From positions 36,146,001 to 36,210,000 of the forward strand of contig JBAIAC010000001.1 in assembly GCA_037349315.1 (NCBI GenBank): 64,000 nucleotides of DNA, written 5' to 3'. Source of the DNA: Chelydra serpentina (Eukaryota; Chordata; Testudines; Chelydridae). A program made the translations under genes and the position numbers. How positions within the stretch are numbered: position 1 is the first letter of the stretch; every line of letters starts with the position of its first letter. Shown one piece after another: positions 20,522-30,793 of the stretch. A model generated the notes under the pieces. The model was not told the origin of the DNA, ran no database searches, and worked only from the letters and a program-made list of their open reading frames with translations.

Positions 20522-23194
20522 CCCTCCTCCTGAACTTACTGCCAGAGACTTGGACACTGTCCATGGCGGAGGCAGTACACATAAAGCCCCTGTTTGTCTT
20601 TGGTCACACCCCTTTTCAGTACTGGCACACCACATGGTGTCGTTCGTAATGGTTTTAGCAAAATGCGAGGTTCCTGGTCCCTGGGCGCCTGAAAATGGGT
20701 TGGGGTGTAATATTGCTAACAGGATACAGATAGCAATACCTGTTAAGGCGTAGGAACCTCGGCATTTAGCTCTCAGTGCCATGAGGCGGCGTGCCTCAGT
20801 TTCCCCTTTCACACAGCAGCCTGGGCCTGTTATGCTTTTGCTGTTGTGCCAAGCTTCCAGCCGGTTACCCGATATAGGCCGACAGGTAACATGTTTGTAC
20901 GACCGTGAGGTCACCATCCCAAGCATGTACAACAGTTTTTCCCACCAATCAGGTATGTTCCCCATCTTGAAAGGGTTGACCCTCAGTGTTAACTCCTTTG
21001 TTATAACCCACAGATGAAGTAGGGAAAGACACAGGATTACCCACCCGTCTGTGTACCCTGGTAGGCACTCTGATGCAGATTCTTCTGCCTCTTTGGAGCA
21101 GGCTCCTGAATCAGGCATGCGTTTGAGGCTCTGGCAAGGAAAGGGTGTACTGCAACCCGGCCTGCCCTCGGCCCCTCCCTCTGGAATTTCTCTGGGCTGG
21201 TTCCCATCCCCTTGTGTGGCTTCACCCATGCAGAGACTCGCTCCCTTCTGCTTTGAAGAGAGAGGTTTGCCTCCTACCCGTGTAGCAAGAACAACCTCTT
21301 TCTTGGACACCCCAGTATCTGTTCCCAACAGGTCAGCTGGATGGACTCCCCCGTCCGGGAGGTCTGACCCCCAGCTTCCCCTTCTAACCTGATCCACAGG
21401 AGAGGGGTCTGGCATCTGAAATGCAGACTTTTCACCCTCCTCCTGGGCAAGATCCTCCTGCCAAAAGGTGGGCGGGCTCTCCGGCCCCCCCTCACCTTCC
21501 CTTCCTGGGCCTCCCTCTGGGCCAGACACTCCCGTGTCCCCCTGAAGAGAAGGTGACCCTGGTCCAGCTGTGGGCTCACAGCTGCAAGCTAATATAGACC
21601 CTTCAGTGGCCCGGAAAATTCCCCCCTTGCTATGAGGTAGAACATTCCCCTCCCCCGGGGAGATGATTACAGGACAGGAACTGGCCACAGCTGCAGTCCC
21701 TGTGACTTCGCCCCCCCCTCTGGGGTTTTCAGCACCAGGTTCCTGCTTGCTGCCACCCAGCCCTGGGACAGATTCTGCCACAGCAAAGAAATCATTTCCC
21801 AGTAGAAACGGTGCAAAATTGTGTGACACTGTTGCCACAGTTAGCTTAGCCTGCAAGTTTTCCGTTTGCATGTGTACTTTCGCCAGAGGTGCAATGACTT
21901 TGTAGCCACCCACCAGCTCCAATTCTGCCACTTTACCCGGCAACCAATCCTTCTCTTGGATCAGGTCCCTCCTGACTATAGAAATTTCAGCACCTGTATC
22001 TCTCAACCCAGTGATTACCTTCCCATTCAGTCTAACCGCATGCACATGCTCACTGCTTGGTGGTGTAGAAGTCAACTTCACAAACCCTGTGTGGAAAGAG
22101 GCAGCAGCTTCATGGGCCGCTTGATGCCTGTTTTCACTCAGCAGGGGACACTTATCTCTCAGGTGCTCGGTGGACTTACATTGATAGCACCTCCTGGGCT
22201 CCTCTGATTGTACAGGGAATTTGGGACGAGTACTAGGAGAATGGGGAGGTGAGCACCCAGCCTCCTTCTTCCCAGGGGTAACACGGTGACTCTGTTTTCC
22301 TTCGACCCTGTACCCCTCTGCCAGTGGTTTATGCTTAATTGCAGCTTGCGCCTGCTCATAAGAGTCTGAAAACCCAGCTAATTCACTAACGGCTTTTACC
22401 TGTTTGTCCCACAAGTACTGTTTTACATCATCACTGCACATATTCAGGAATTGTTCCTGAGCAACCAAATCACACATCCCTTCAAAGCTTGTAATGTCTT
22501 TTCCCCTCACCCACTTGTCTACCAGAACTGTCATTTCATTTGCATAAGCCAGGTAACTTAACCCATCTCCCCTCTTAAGACTCCTGAATTTAACCCTGTA
22601 GGTTTCAGGTGTAACCTGAAACTGTTTCAAAACCAGTTCCTTAAATTTACCATAATTGGAGGCATCCCCAATGGGCATCTTATTGAATATGTCCAGAGCT
22701 CTGCCAGTCAATTTGGCTATCAAGGTGGTCATTTTTTGATCTTCAGGGATCGCATGGAGGGAGCACAGTCTCTCGAAGGTGATAAAATATTCGGCTATAT
22801 CCTTGGATTCATCATACTGGGGGCATAGACGCTCCCATTTGGGGATTTTTGGGGAAGCGGAGCCGGACGCTGAAGGGTTGCGACTCTTCAACTCTGCAAC
22901 AGCCAGTTCATGCTTCTGGGCCTCCATAGCTCTCTTGTGGGCCGCCTCCTCTGCTTCCATAGCTCTCTTGTGGGCCAGCTCCTCTGCTTCCATAGCTCTC
23001 TTGTGGGCCGCCTCCTCCCTGATTCTTTCTGCTTCCATAGCTCTCTTGTGGGCCTCCTCAGCTCTCTTGTGGGCTTCTGTCTCTGCACTAATTTCCAGCG
23101 TACGTAATTCGATTCGTCTCCGATGTTCGTTTTCTTTCTCTGTTATTTCGAGTCTGGCAAGGTCCAGTTTTACCGTGGCCTCGCTTACAGACAT
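20417..23194 (-). CDS. Gag-protease polyprotein of element 2 (925 aa)
   Basis: The ATG is at 23194 on the - strand. Approximate residues: an N-terminal coiled coil with five AHKRAMEAE-type repeats (40-95); a SCAN-like capsid segment (193-275) with VTPETYRVKFRS and the core LVAQEQFLNMCSDDVKQYLW; a CCHC knuckle CYQCKSTEHLRDKC (336-349); and an aspartic protease with DTGAE (D at 399) and LLGNDFF about 70 residues on. After the protease, about 440 residues are unrecognised. They are Gly/Pro/Glu-rich at first, then hold two hydrophobic stretches (near 720-740 and 816-834). The frame runs into the 3' LTR and stops at 20417. The Gag can be expected to form particles and the protease to cleave it. 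The missing pol domains, and a frame still open, suggest selection on Gag-protease or very recent amplification. Whether the tail is translated for a function or is just open by chance cannot be told from this copy. Confidence 0.85.
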   Translation of the reverse strand: MSVSEATVKLDLARLEITEKENEHRRRIELRTLEISAETEAHKRAEEAHKRAMEAERIREEAAHKRAMEAEELAHKRAMEAEEAAHKRAMEAQKHELAVAELKSRNPSASGSASPKIPKWERLCPQYDESKDIAEYFITFERLCSLHAIPEDQKMTTLIAKLTGRALDIFNKMPIGDASNYGKFKELVLKQFQVTPETYRVKFRSLKRGDGLSYLAYANEMTVLVDKWVRGKDITSFEGMCDLVAQEQFLNMCSDDVKQYLWDKQVKAVSELAGFSDSYEQAQAAIKHKPLAEGYRVEGKQSHRVTPGKKEAGCSPPHSPSTRPKFPVQSEEPRRCYQCKSTEHLRDKCPLLSENRHQAAHEAAASFHTGFVKLTSTPPSSEHVHAVRLNGKVITGLRDTGAEISIVRRDLIQEKDWLPGKVAELELVGGYKVIAPLAKVHMQTENLQAKLTVATVSHNFAPFLLGNDFFAVAESVPGLGGSKQEPGAENPRGGGEVTGTAAVASSCPVIISPGEGNVLPHSKGGIFRATEGSILACSCEPTAGPGSPSLQGDTGVSGPEGGPGREGEGGPESPPTFWQEDLAQEEGEKSAFQMPDPSPVDQVRRGSWGSDLPDGGVHPADLLGTDTGVSKKEVVLATRVGGKPLSSKQKGASLCMGEATQGDGNQPREIPEGGAEGRPGCSTPFPCQSLKRMPDSGACSKEAEESASECLPGYTDGWVILCLSLLHLWVITKELTLRVNPFKMGNIPDWWEKLLYMLGMVTSRSYKHVTCRPISGNRLEAWHNSKSITGPGCCVKGETEARRLMALRAKCRGSYALTGIAICILLAILHPNPFSGAQGPGTSHFAKTITNDTMWCASTEKGCDQRQTGALCVLPPPWTVSKSLAVSSGGGCDGVPHKTLWGDAYKCIYVTKICFMLHVPCNISL
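20522..20532 (-). other. polypurine tract of element 2
   Basis: On the - strand CAGGAGGAGGG directly precedes the 3' LTR start TGTGACGG. Only the first base is not a purine. The position is correct for plus-strand priming. Confidence 0.85.
22918..23077 (-). repeat. in-frame tandem repeat in element 2 gag
   Basis: The + strand motif TCCATAGCTCTCTTGTGGGC recurs about every 30-50 bp. On the - strand it encodes the repeated AHKRAMEAE blocks. The irregular spacing keeps the reading frame. Confidence 0.9.
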
Positions 23195-23466
23195 CTTATT
23201 GCTGTCTGGTGCTGGGCCACGCCCCTCTGCAGTTCACTGAAACTGGACTGCACTCAGATCAGGAGCTCTTCAGTTAAGGGACTTTCCCAGCTTCCCTGAT
23301 CTTCACTCTTACTTATTTGATTTCCTTTTCTGTCCCTACTTCCCTTACCCGAAATAAGCAAACAGAAAATAACAAACCAGTAACCACTTTGTCTGTTTTC
23401 CAGCCACCACACTTAAAACTCACTTAAAATCACTACCAGTACGTCAAAGCAATCAGCTGTGCACAG

Positions 23467-23485
23467 ATCCTGCTCGACTACGCCA
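23467..23485 (-). other. primer-binding site, tRNA-Ser type
   Basis: On the - strand TGGCGTAGTCGAGCAGGAT starts one base after the 5' LTR. It matches the complement of the vertebrate tRNA-Ser 3' end (TGGCGTAGTCGGCAGGATTC, as I recall it) over the first 11 bases and then with one inserted A. Confidence 0.75.
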
Positions 23486-23486
23486 C

Positions 23487-24633
23487 TGTGACGGGTTGGG
23501 GCCACAGAGACCTGCTTGGTGCTGCCACCTGGTGTGCCAAGGCTACTTCTGCCCCTGCTTCCAGGCCTTTTCCAGCTTGGGACTCCCGAATCCTGTCTGT
23601 TTTGAGCCAGATTCCACTGATCTGCTGCAAACACAGACCCAGGTCCGAACCAAGTCCACTCACCACTGTAAGGCCCCTGGAAGCGCTCTTGCCTTTGACA
23701 CCCAGCTGCTCAACTCCAAGGAGGCTCAAACCCTTAATAAATCCGTTTTACCCTGTATAAAGCTTATACAGGGTAAACTCATAGATAGTTCGCTTTCTAT
23801 TGCAAAGATAGAAAGGTATGCACACCTGATCGCTGTCCCAAGGCACTAACTCGTACTCAAGGAAACTTAATAAGTAAAGAGTGATTTTAATAAGTACAGA
23901 AAATAGGATTAAAGTGATTCTCAAGTAGTGACAGACAGAACAAAGCAAGTTACTTAGTAAAATAAAATAAAACGCGCACATCTATGTCTATTCAAAGTTA
24001 ACACAGATAAAAGCCTCACCAGATTCGGATATTTTCCTTTTTACAGGCTGTGGAATCAGCCTGGGTCCAGTTGAGCTCAGCAGACTCTCACACCCCCTAG
24101 TGTGCCTCGTCCTTTGTTCAGTTCCCCTCAGGAATGTCCTTGGGGGGGTGGAGAGCCTCTCCCTTTAGCCAGCTGAAGACCAAATGGAAGGGTCTTCCAA
24201 GGGCTTTTATAGCCTCTCTTCCTCTCCCTGTGTAGGATCCAGTTGCCCTGGAGTTTTAGGATCACATGGGCAAGTCACCTGTCCATGCGCCCTAACCAGT
24301 CTAACCAGTTGCATTCCAGACCTGGCCCCAATGTGGATTGGGGTCTGCAAAGTCTTTTGTCTGTCAAGTGCTCGCATTTAACAGGCATTCTTTGCTCCAA
24401 AGATGATCCCATGCACTTACAAAGGCTATGTACAAAACCAGCAAATATAAAACCAATCTTCATAACTCCAACTACAACAATGATACATGCATACAAACAG
24501 GAGGAGTAAATTCAGTAGGTCATAACTTTCACAGAGATATGTTACATGGCACATGTAGCATAAAACATATTTTAGTTACATATATACATTTATAAGCATC
24601 TCCCCATAAAGTTTTATGGGGAACACCGTCACA
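23487..24633 (-). repeat. 5' LTR of element 2 (promoter copy)
   Basis: The 1147 bp match the 3' LTR with one difference seen. The TATA box CTATAAAAGCCC lies on the - strand (complement at 24201-24212). Transcription would run leftwards through the gag gene. Confidence 0.92.
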
Positions 24634-24638
24634 AACAC

Positions 24639-25394
24639 CTCTAGTTAAGATTGCCCAACATTTTCCATTATAAGTCCCTGTTTTCTGTTGCTTATAACTT
24701 TGCCAAACTTTAACCATCCAGGCTGAAATTTTCTATACTGGATGTTTGTCACAGGCTGACTTCTTTTTACATTTCAGCTAAAACAGTTCAGTGATTTCTC
24801 AGAATGAGATTAGGGGAAAGTGTGTTGGTTTTACCCATGTTAAAAAAATTCTTACCGCTGTTTCATTGAGAAGCTCTAATTTTGGAGCAAGAGCTTGACA
24901 TTTGGCAAGAAGTCACCCTTGTTTCAGAGATGTGCCTTTTGCTGTCCCTGTGAACATTTGCCCAAATTTGGTCAAGTATAAACCTCTAAAAATCTTAGTT
25001 CACACATGCTCAGTAAAGACCTCTTAGGGTTTGGCAATGAAACTCTGAACATCTGCACTGAGCATGCTGTATCCCCTCACAGCGCCTACATGACAAACTG
25101 AACTACAGCTCCCATGAGGCTCTGTGGCAGGATATCCAAATCAAAATATTTTGAGTTTGGGTGTTTGGTTTTTCAATGAAAAATCAACATTTTCTGTAGA
25201 AAAAAGGCACTTTTTGTGAAAAACTTAGTTTAGTTGAAAATCCAATTTGCCATTGAAAAACAATGTTGACCAAAACTTTTCAGCCAGCCCTATTGGCCTT
25301 CCAACTTCTGCAACAAATGAGGAAGGGGTCCTACAGACAATAGACTCCTTCACTGCACAACCCCGATTCATCCCTAGAGCGTGGTGCATCCTGT
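24639..25394. other. repeat-like but unassigned sequence right of element 2
   Basis: The part to about 25130 (with GGCTGAAATTTTCTATACTG and ACTACAGCTCCCATGAGGCT) looks like an interspersed sauropsid repeat that I cannot name. The part 25130-25300 is rich in TTTT/AAAA motifs like TTTTTCAATGAAAAATCAAC and resembles degenerate AT-rich repeats. No coding sequence is seen. Confidence 0.4.
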
Positions 25395-25696
25395 GCACTG
25401 AATGCTGTGAAGGCCAAAACTATAACAGGGTTCAAAAAAGAATTAGATAACTTCATGTAGGACAGGTCTATCAATGGCTATTAGCCAAGATGGTAAGGGA
25501 TGCAACCCCATGCTCTGGGTGTCCCTAGCCACTGCTTGCCAGAAGCTGGGAGTGGACGACAGGGGATGGATCACTCCATGATTGCCTGGTTTTTTCATTC
25601 CCTCTGGGGCACCTGGCATTGGCCACCGTTGGAAGATTGGATACTGGGCTAGATGGACCATTGGTCTGCCCCAGTATGGCTGTTCTTATGTTCTTA
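25395..25696 (+). mobile_element. CR1 LINE 3' end
   Basis: GTGAAGGCCAAAACTATAAC with AGGGTTCAAAAAAGAATTAG is followed by the same 3' UTR as the copy at 18035-19238, ending TGGCTGTTCTTATGTTCTTA. The tail repeats TTCTTATG, as expected for CR1. Confidence 0.9.
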
Positions 25697-25781
25697 ATGA
25701 AGCAAGGATCCTGTTGAAAAAATAATATGTGACCATATAATTAAAGACTGTTTCAGAATGTATACATACCAGGGGGGCAAA

Positions 25782-25850
25782 CTAAGGTTGCAAAGGCAGC
25801 TTTAATTCTGGCATTTCCTGACTTCTGAGTGCTTGGCTTTGCAACCTTAA
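25782..25850. repeat. short foldback element
   Basis: CTAAGGTTGCAAAGGCA at the left and TGGCTTTGCAACCTTAA at the right are inverted copies around a spacer of about 35 bp. The structure resembles the end of a MITE; no duplication could be assigned. Confidence 0.55.
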
Positions 25851-25859
25851 TAATGTTTT

Positions 25860-27095
25860 TTTTAATGTAGGATTTGGGGAATTCTATGTAGGTTCTTATA
25901 CAGCCCTCATCACCATAGTATCTGAGCTAGTATTTATTCTGCCTCAGGCAGTCATAGGCCTTGAACTGCCATGCTGTCCAGCACTTGGGTCAGGAATGGG
26001 ACAATGGGAGACAATGGTATCTTTAACCCACCTTTTCACTTCCCATATTCTTGCATAGACAGGGGCCTGTCTGGCTTGCAGTGTAAGTCAGAGCAGCTTC
26101 TAGGTTGCTGTAACTTATCATCTGCCGCCTATGTCTGTCTATGGGTTCTGGGAAGCAGAAACTGCAGTAGCACCATGTTCTTAGCCACACTCCACCCCAC
26201 CCCACCCCACCCCACCCCCCACATACACACACACCAGAGCCAGGAGCAGGGCTATCATACAGCTCTGATGCCAGCTCTCTGCCTTCCAGGGAGCCCACCT
26301 GCACAAAGGGGTATTCTCAGTGTCCAGTTCCACTCCCTTTAAGAACAGGACTCTTAGTGTAACTGCAAATCAGGCGACAGACTCTTTTGGATCTCAAGAG
26401 CCCTCCAGTGAGCCATTTAGTCTCCTGTCCTGCATCATTTAAAGATTGAGCCCATCGTCCTGAAAACAGTCCTGACAGACGAGTGTCCAGTCTCGGCCCT
26501 GAGTGTGTCCTGGAATGGGGACTCCACGCGCTGCTCTGGCAGCTTGTTACATCCCTTTCCTTCTGATATAAAGGGAAGAAGACATCTTTAGAGTCCCATG
26601 GAATTGTGCCTGCCATCTCTCCATCTCAGATGAATGAGGGGGCGGGGTTGAGAATGGGAGAGAGAAGGGGGTGTCACTTGCTTTTTTGATTTGGAAAAAT
26701 CCTGGAAAGGCTGACACAGTAGCCAAGTCTTCCACGGAGCCAATGGCTGAGCCTGCTTCAGCCTCTATCAGCCTGTCACCTGGGGAGAGGGGGCGGTTGT
26801 CAGCAGCTCTCCGATTAAGTCATGTGGCATCAGCTTTGAGAGCAGGGCAGAAGCAGCAGCACCTTGTGCTTAAGCCGTGGGCACTCAGGCATCCTGATGG
26901 GAAGTGGCACATCAAAGTGGGATTTGTGAGGCGGTCCAGCAGGCGGCTTCTCCTCTCATCTCTGCCGGGGGAGGGAAAGGCCAGTTCGCCAGGTAACTTC
27001 CGAACCTCTTGCATCAGGATCACGCTGCCTGCAGATCACTCTGGCCAATGGAGTTTGCTTGCCTCAGCCTTCTGCATTCAGGTGCATGCTCCCCC
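25860..27095. other. unrecognised non-coding sequence with a (CACCC)n run
   Basis: A CCACCCCACCCCACCCCACC run (26191-26220) is followed by an (AC)n patch. A 202-codon frame (26671-27279) runs through the hAT element at 27104 and therefore is not a gene. Nothing else is recognised. Confidence 0.5.
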
Positions 27096-27103
27096 CCTAA
27101 GTG

Positions 27104-27396
27104 CAGGGCCGGTGCTTTCACTAGGTGACCCTAGGCGGTCGCCTAGGAAGCCAGGATGTGGGGGGCAGCATTTCGCCGCCCTCGGCGGGCGGCTGCCTCC
27201 TGTCCCACGCTCAGTGGCTGAGCATGGAGCTGGGGGGGTGCCGCAGGTGGGGGGGAGGCTCCCGCGGGTGTGGGGCTGAGCTGCCGCAGCCCGCACAGGG
27301 AGGGGGGGAGTTGCCGCGGGGGGGAGAGGGGGGGAAGCTGGCTGCTGGTGCAAGGAAGTTTCGCCTAGGGTACGAAACTTCCTTGCACTGGCCCTG
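27104..27396. mobile_element. non-autonomous hAT element (293 bp)
   Basis: The ends CAGGGCCGGTGC and GCACTGGCCCTG are inverted, and a perfect 8-bp duplication CCTAAGTG flanks the element (27096-27103 and 27397-27404). The interior is G-rich and non-coding, with an inner palindrome (AAGGAAGTTTCGCCTAGGGT against ACGAAACTTCCTT) near the right end. Confidence 0.93.
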
Positions 27397-27659
27397 CCTA
27401 AGTGAAGCGTACAGAGAATATGGCCTAGAGCTCTCTAAACCAATTAGGTCTGGGTATTAACACAGCAAACACAGGCAACAAGAGTGCACTGGACACGCCT
27501 CAGTCCCCAGAGGAGAAAGTCGGCGCAGTAAGGCCCATGACACTGCCAAGAACTCTGGGGCCCACATCTTTCAATCTACTTGGAAATCATGTTTCATTGC
27601 TTCAGCTTTCTCTTCATCAGGCACAGAAAACAGAGTGAAAATACAGCACTAACAATCCA

Positions 27660-27840
27660 CTGTCCTTCTCCGGTGCCTGTCATACCAGGATCTCAAAGCA
27701 CTTTACAAGCGGCAATCAAGCCTCACAACAGACCAAGATTATCTCTGTTTTTAAAGTGCAGTGAGCAGGCACATAGAAATTATGCACATTTCCTACAGTC
27801 AACAAGTGAGTCATAGTCAGAGCTGTGAATAGAATCCCAT
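27660..27840. repeat. MIR-like/CORE-type SINE remnant
   Basis: TCTCAAAGCACTTTACAAGC and a later AAGTGAGTCATAGTCAGAGC follow the pattern of an old amniote SINE common in sauropsids. The call is by eye and the borders are approximate. Confidence 0.4.
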
Positions 27841-28197
27841 TCCCTTATTTAAACCATTACAACAATACAAGCCACAATAGCAAATGTTATGTGAGTGCCC
27901 TATACAGTAGATATAATGCAGCTTTCAAATTCATCCTAACGTTTTCCAAAGTGCTACATCCGGTAATTTTAACAGAGGAATTTGCGCTAAACATTTCCTG
28001 TTCTGCTGATATCCACAACTGTACCTAACCCCTCTATGGTGCTCAGATACCATGATGATGAGTGTCACGTAAAACTCTGGACAGACAGATAGAAGAGCCT
28101 CTGTGGTGATAGGTTAAGATAGATGTGTCTGGTGACAGACAGACAGACCTGAAGCATTTCTCTCCCTTTCTGTCTTTTTTGGGTCTCTTAAGTTGTG

Positions 28198-28370
28198 TCT
28201 ACACTTTAAAATCTGTGATGTTTGATACCAGGTGGTACGTAGGAACTACCACAGCAGATCAAACCAGGGCTCCATCTAATCCATGATCTTGGTTCAGACA
28301 GTGGCCAGCACCAGATGCTAACAAGGAAGGTATAAAATCCCCAGATTGGACTATTTCTTCCTGACCCCAG
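28198..28370 (-). mobile_element. CR1-like 3' UTR fragment, antisense
   Basis: GCTCCATCTAATCCATGATC with CAGACAGTGGCCAGCACCAG is the complement of the CR1 3' UTR motif seen in sense at 19160-19220 and 25620-25680. It is preceded by a MITE-terminus-like TTGTGTCTACACTTT. Confidence 0.6.
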
Positions 28371-28981
28371 CTAATGTTCGGTGTCTGCGCCCTCCAAGAG
28401 CTTTATCCTCTTCTTTTTGGTGACAGCTTTTCTACCTACCCGTGTCTGTCTTTGATCGGTTTGTTTTGTGTGTGATCTGACTTCAGATTGTAAACTCCTT
28501 GAGGCAGAGGCCTTGCACTGCATGTGGCTCCCCCAGCCTCCAACAGCAGGGGTTACAAATGATTGTCCTTGATGTAGATAGGGCCAACTGTGTTCACCAC
28601 TTGTTGTCAGAAAGTGCTATTGGCCATCATAGAATTAGGGGCCAGCCATGCTTTGTTACAACTGATGCTCAGCTTGGCTGAGCCCATCTACAGCCATGGG
28701 ACAACCATTGTCGATTCCAAGAGTAGGGGACGAGGCGAGCCTTCTCTGACAAGCATGGGCCCTGTTCTCCCATCACAGGATCACAGTAACACCCATTGAC
28801 AAAGGCCCCTGATGACAAGCACAGCAATGCAGACTGTCTTTGTCCTGTTTATTCCCCCTTTCCGGTCTGTGTCCCTGTTTCAGACTTCTCTCTGGGTCCT
28901 CCTCCCATCCCTTTCTCTCTCTCGATCTCTGTCTTGTTGTACAACATTTTCCACCAAAATATTTCCACAAATAATTTCTGG
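28371..28981. other. unrecognised non-coding sequence
   Basis: No gene, RNA or named repeat recognised between the CR1 fragment and the hAT transposon. Confidence 0.45.
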
Positions 28982-29101
28982 TCTGTAGCCAGGGCTGGCC
29001 TTACCATGAGGCGAACTGAGGTGGCCGCCTCAGGTGCCAGACTGTGGAGGGGTGCCACTAGGACCCAGAGTGTAGAAAATTATGTCTGCTGCTGGTGCAT
29101 A

Positions 29102-30392
29102 TGTAAGCGGGGGAATAATCCCACTATTGTGGGGAACTCTCCTCGTTTCTGCACTACCCCGGTGAAATGGGCTAGCGGAAGGATCTCAGTCCTCGCTCCC
29201 ACCTCCTTTACCCAGAGGTTTCCCTGCCCTCGAGGACTCCCCTTGCACTCTCCTGTCTAGCAGAGTCCTCGTAACCCCAACAAGGCTGGGCCCAGGATTC
29301 CTGGGGGGCTCGACCCCCAACCTTGCTGTGGTCACCTAGGTCAGGGGCTAGGGTGTCCCCACTCCGGGGTACTCTATCTGAACAAGATGCTTCCCTGCCC
29401 CACTGATCACTGCATACAATTCAAAGCAAATGCAAATTATTTAATTAACAATTAATTTTTTAACAGGAATAAGGAAAAATGGGAAAGGCTAATGAAAACA
29501 CATCACCCCGCTCTGTGGCAGGGAACATCACAACAGTGTCTCTGCAATGTCAGGGCAGTTCAGTCTGTTCCTTTGTAGGTCCCAGGCCTCCTTCTCAGGC
29601 CCTGGCTGTGCTGCAGGGATGCTGTGGCTTGGATACTTGCTCCGGCGGTGGCCACACGCTCGCAGGCTCTGGGTGGCAGGACCCTTCTTCCCAGCGTCGC
29701 CTCCGCCCCGTCGGGGTTTAGATCCCCCTGCAAGTCTGGCCTGCAGGGCCTTCTGGCTGAGGCATCTCCCAGTGCTGGGCCCACTGCCCAGAGTCCCCTT
29801 CGCTCTCCCCAGCTGCTCACCGCACCCGGCTCCGGACTGCTCCAGCCCCAGCTCCACCGCTCTGCCTCAGCTCCAGCTCCTCTACCTCAGCACGGCTGCT
29901 GCTGCTCTGTCTCCAGCCCCCTGGGCTGCTGCCCTGGCCCCTCTGGCTCTGGCTGCTGCAGCTTCTCCCTCCAGGGCAGGTCTCTGTCCCTGGGCTGCAC
30001 CTCTGCTCCCAGGGCAGGTCTGTGTCTCTGGGCTGTGCTCTGGCTCTGGGGCTGCACCTCTGCTCCCAGGGCAGGTCTGTCTCTCTGGGCTGCTTTTCTG
30101 GCCCCTCTGGATATGGCCCAGCTCAGCTCTGGCCTCTGCTCTCTCCTCAGCTCAGCCCCACTCACTCTGACTCAGGCAACTTCAGCTCACACTGAGGACG
30201 GGATCCACCCTGACCTCCTGACTCCCTGATTCGCCTGCCCGTCCTGTCAATCAGAGCTGACCTGGAGCATTGGCCTCTCCCCGTTGCCCCTGGGGACTGT
30301 CAGTCCCATTGACCCTTCCCCTTTTGGTACTGGGTGCTAGCAATCAAAACACCCCCACTGAATGTTAGTAAGGGGATAACAGTCCCCTTACA
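29102..30392. mobile_element. solo LTR nested in the hAT transposon (1291 bp)
   Basis: It begins TGTAAGCGGGGG and ends CCCCTTACA, giving inverted TGTAAG/CTTACA ends. CATA lies on both sides (29098-29101 and 30393-30396), a likely 4-bp duplication of the kind made by some endogenous retroviruses. No internal gene remains. Removing it rejoins a continuous hAT 5' region. A 4-bp match alone is weak, so the exact borders are less certain. Orientation is not resolved. Confidence 0.7.
29955..30115. repeat. tandem repeat of about 58 bp inside the solo LTR
   Basis: GGGCTGCACCTCTGCTCCCA, then GGGCAGGTCTGT, occurs near 29993 and again near 30051, with a diverged third copy before them. The CT/GC-rich repeat causes the long chance frames seen here. 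Confidence 0.75.
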
Positions 30393-30793
30393 CATATGTA
30401 TTCTCTCTGCTCTAGATGCACAGAGATGGTGGAGTGCTGTGCTGGAGGAAGGAGGACACAAGAGACATAACAGGCAGGCAGGAGAAAAGGTGAGAGGGAA
30501 TAACAGAAATAGAAGGAGCTGCAGAGAGAGAGAGAAGGACGAGCCTCTTAGGTACCTCTCTAGCACCTCCAGGAGACTGGACTGATTAACACCAGCTTCT
30601 CAGGGAGCTTCCTGTTTCCTGCTGCTTCCCTGAACCCACTTGAGGAGAACAGGCAGTCAACTGAAGTAGTAGGAGCCAGTGATGCCCTTAAGACGCTGAT
30701 ATCTTCCCTCACTCAGGCCCTGCTACCAGCCTGCTTATTTGTCCCCTTCAACTGAGTGTTGAGAGCCACTATAGCTGGCACAGAACAGCAGTC

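Larger units (their letters stand above)
19375..24633 (-). mobile_element. non-autonomous Gmr1-like LTR retrotransposon, Gag-protease only (element 2, 5259 bp)
   Basis: Two 1147-bp LTRs (19375-20521 and 23487-24633) enclose 2965 bp. A perfect 5-bp target duplication AACAC flanks it (19370-19374 and 24634-24638). A primer-binding site, one long Gag-protease frame and a polypurine tract lie in order on the - strand. Integrase, reverse transcriptase and RNase H are absent, so mobilisation must use enzymes supplied in trans. I saw one LTR difference (C at 20170, T at 24282), so insertion is very recent. Its LTRs are unrelated to those of element 1 beyond the terminal TGTGACGG, so element 1 is not its direct parent. 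Confidence 0.92.

Noticed and set aside
20417..21040. Envelope protein in the element 2 tail because of two hydrophobic stretches
   Set aside because: No signal peptide, furin-like site, fusion peptide or cysteine pattern is seen, and the frame runs straight on from the protease.
26671..27279. 202-codon + strand frame
   Set aside because: It runs through the start of a hAT MITE with a perfect target duplication, so it cannot be a conserved gene.
29547..30170. Overlapping 207- and 201-codon frames rich in Leu, Ala, Pro and Ser
   Set aside because: They arise from the CT/GC-rich tandem repeat inside the nested solo LTR.
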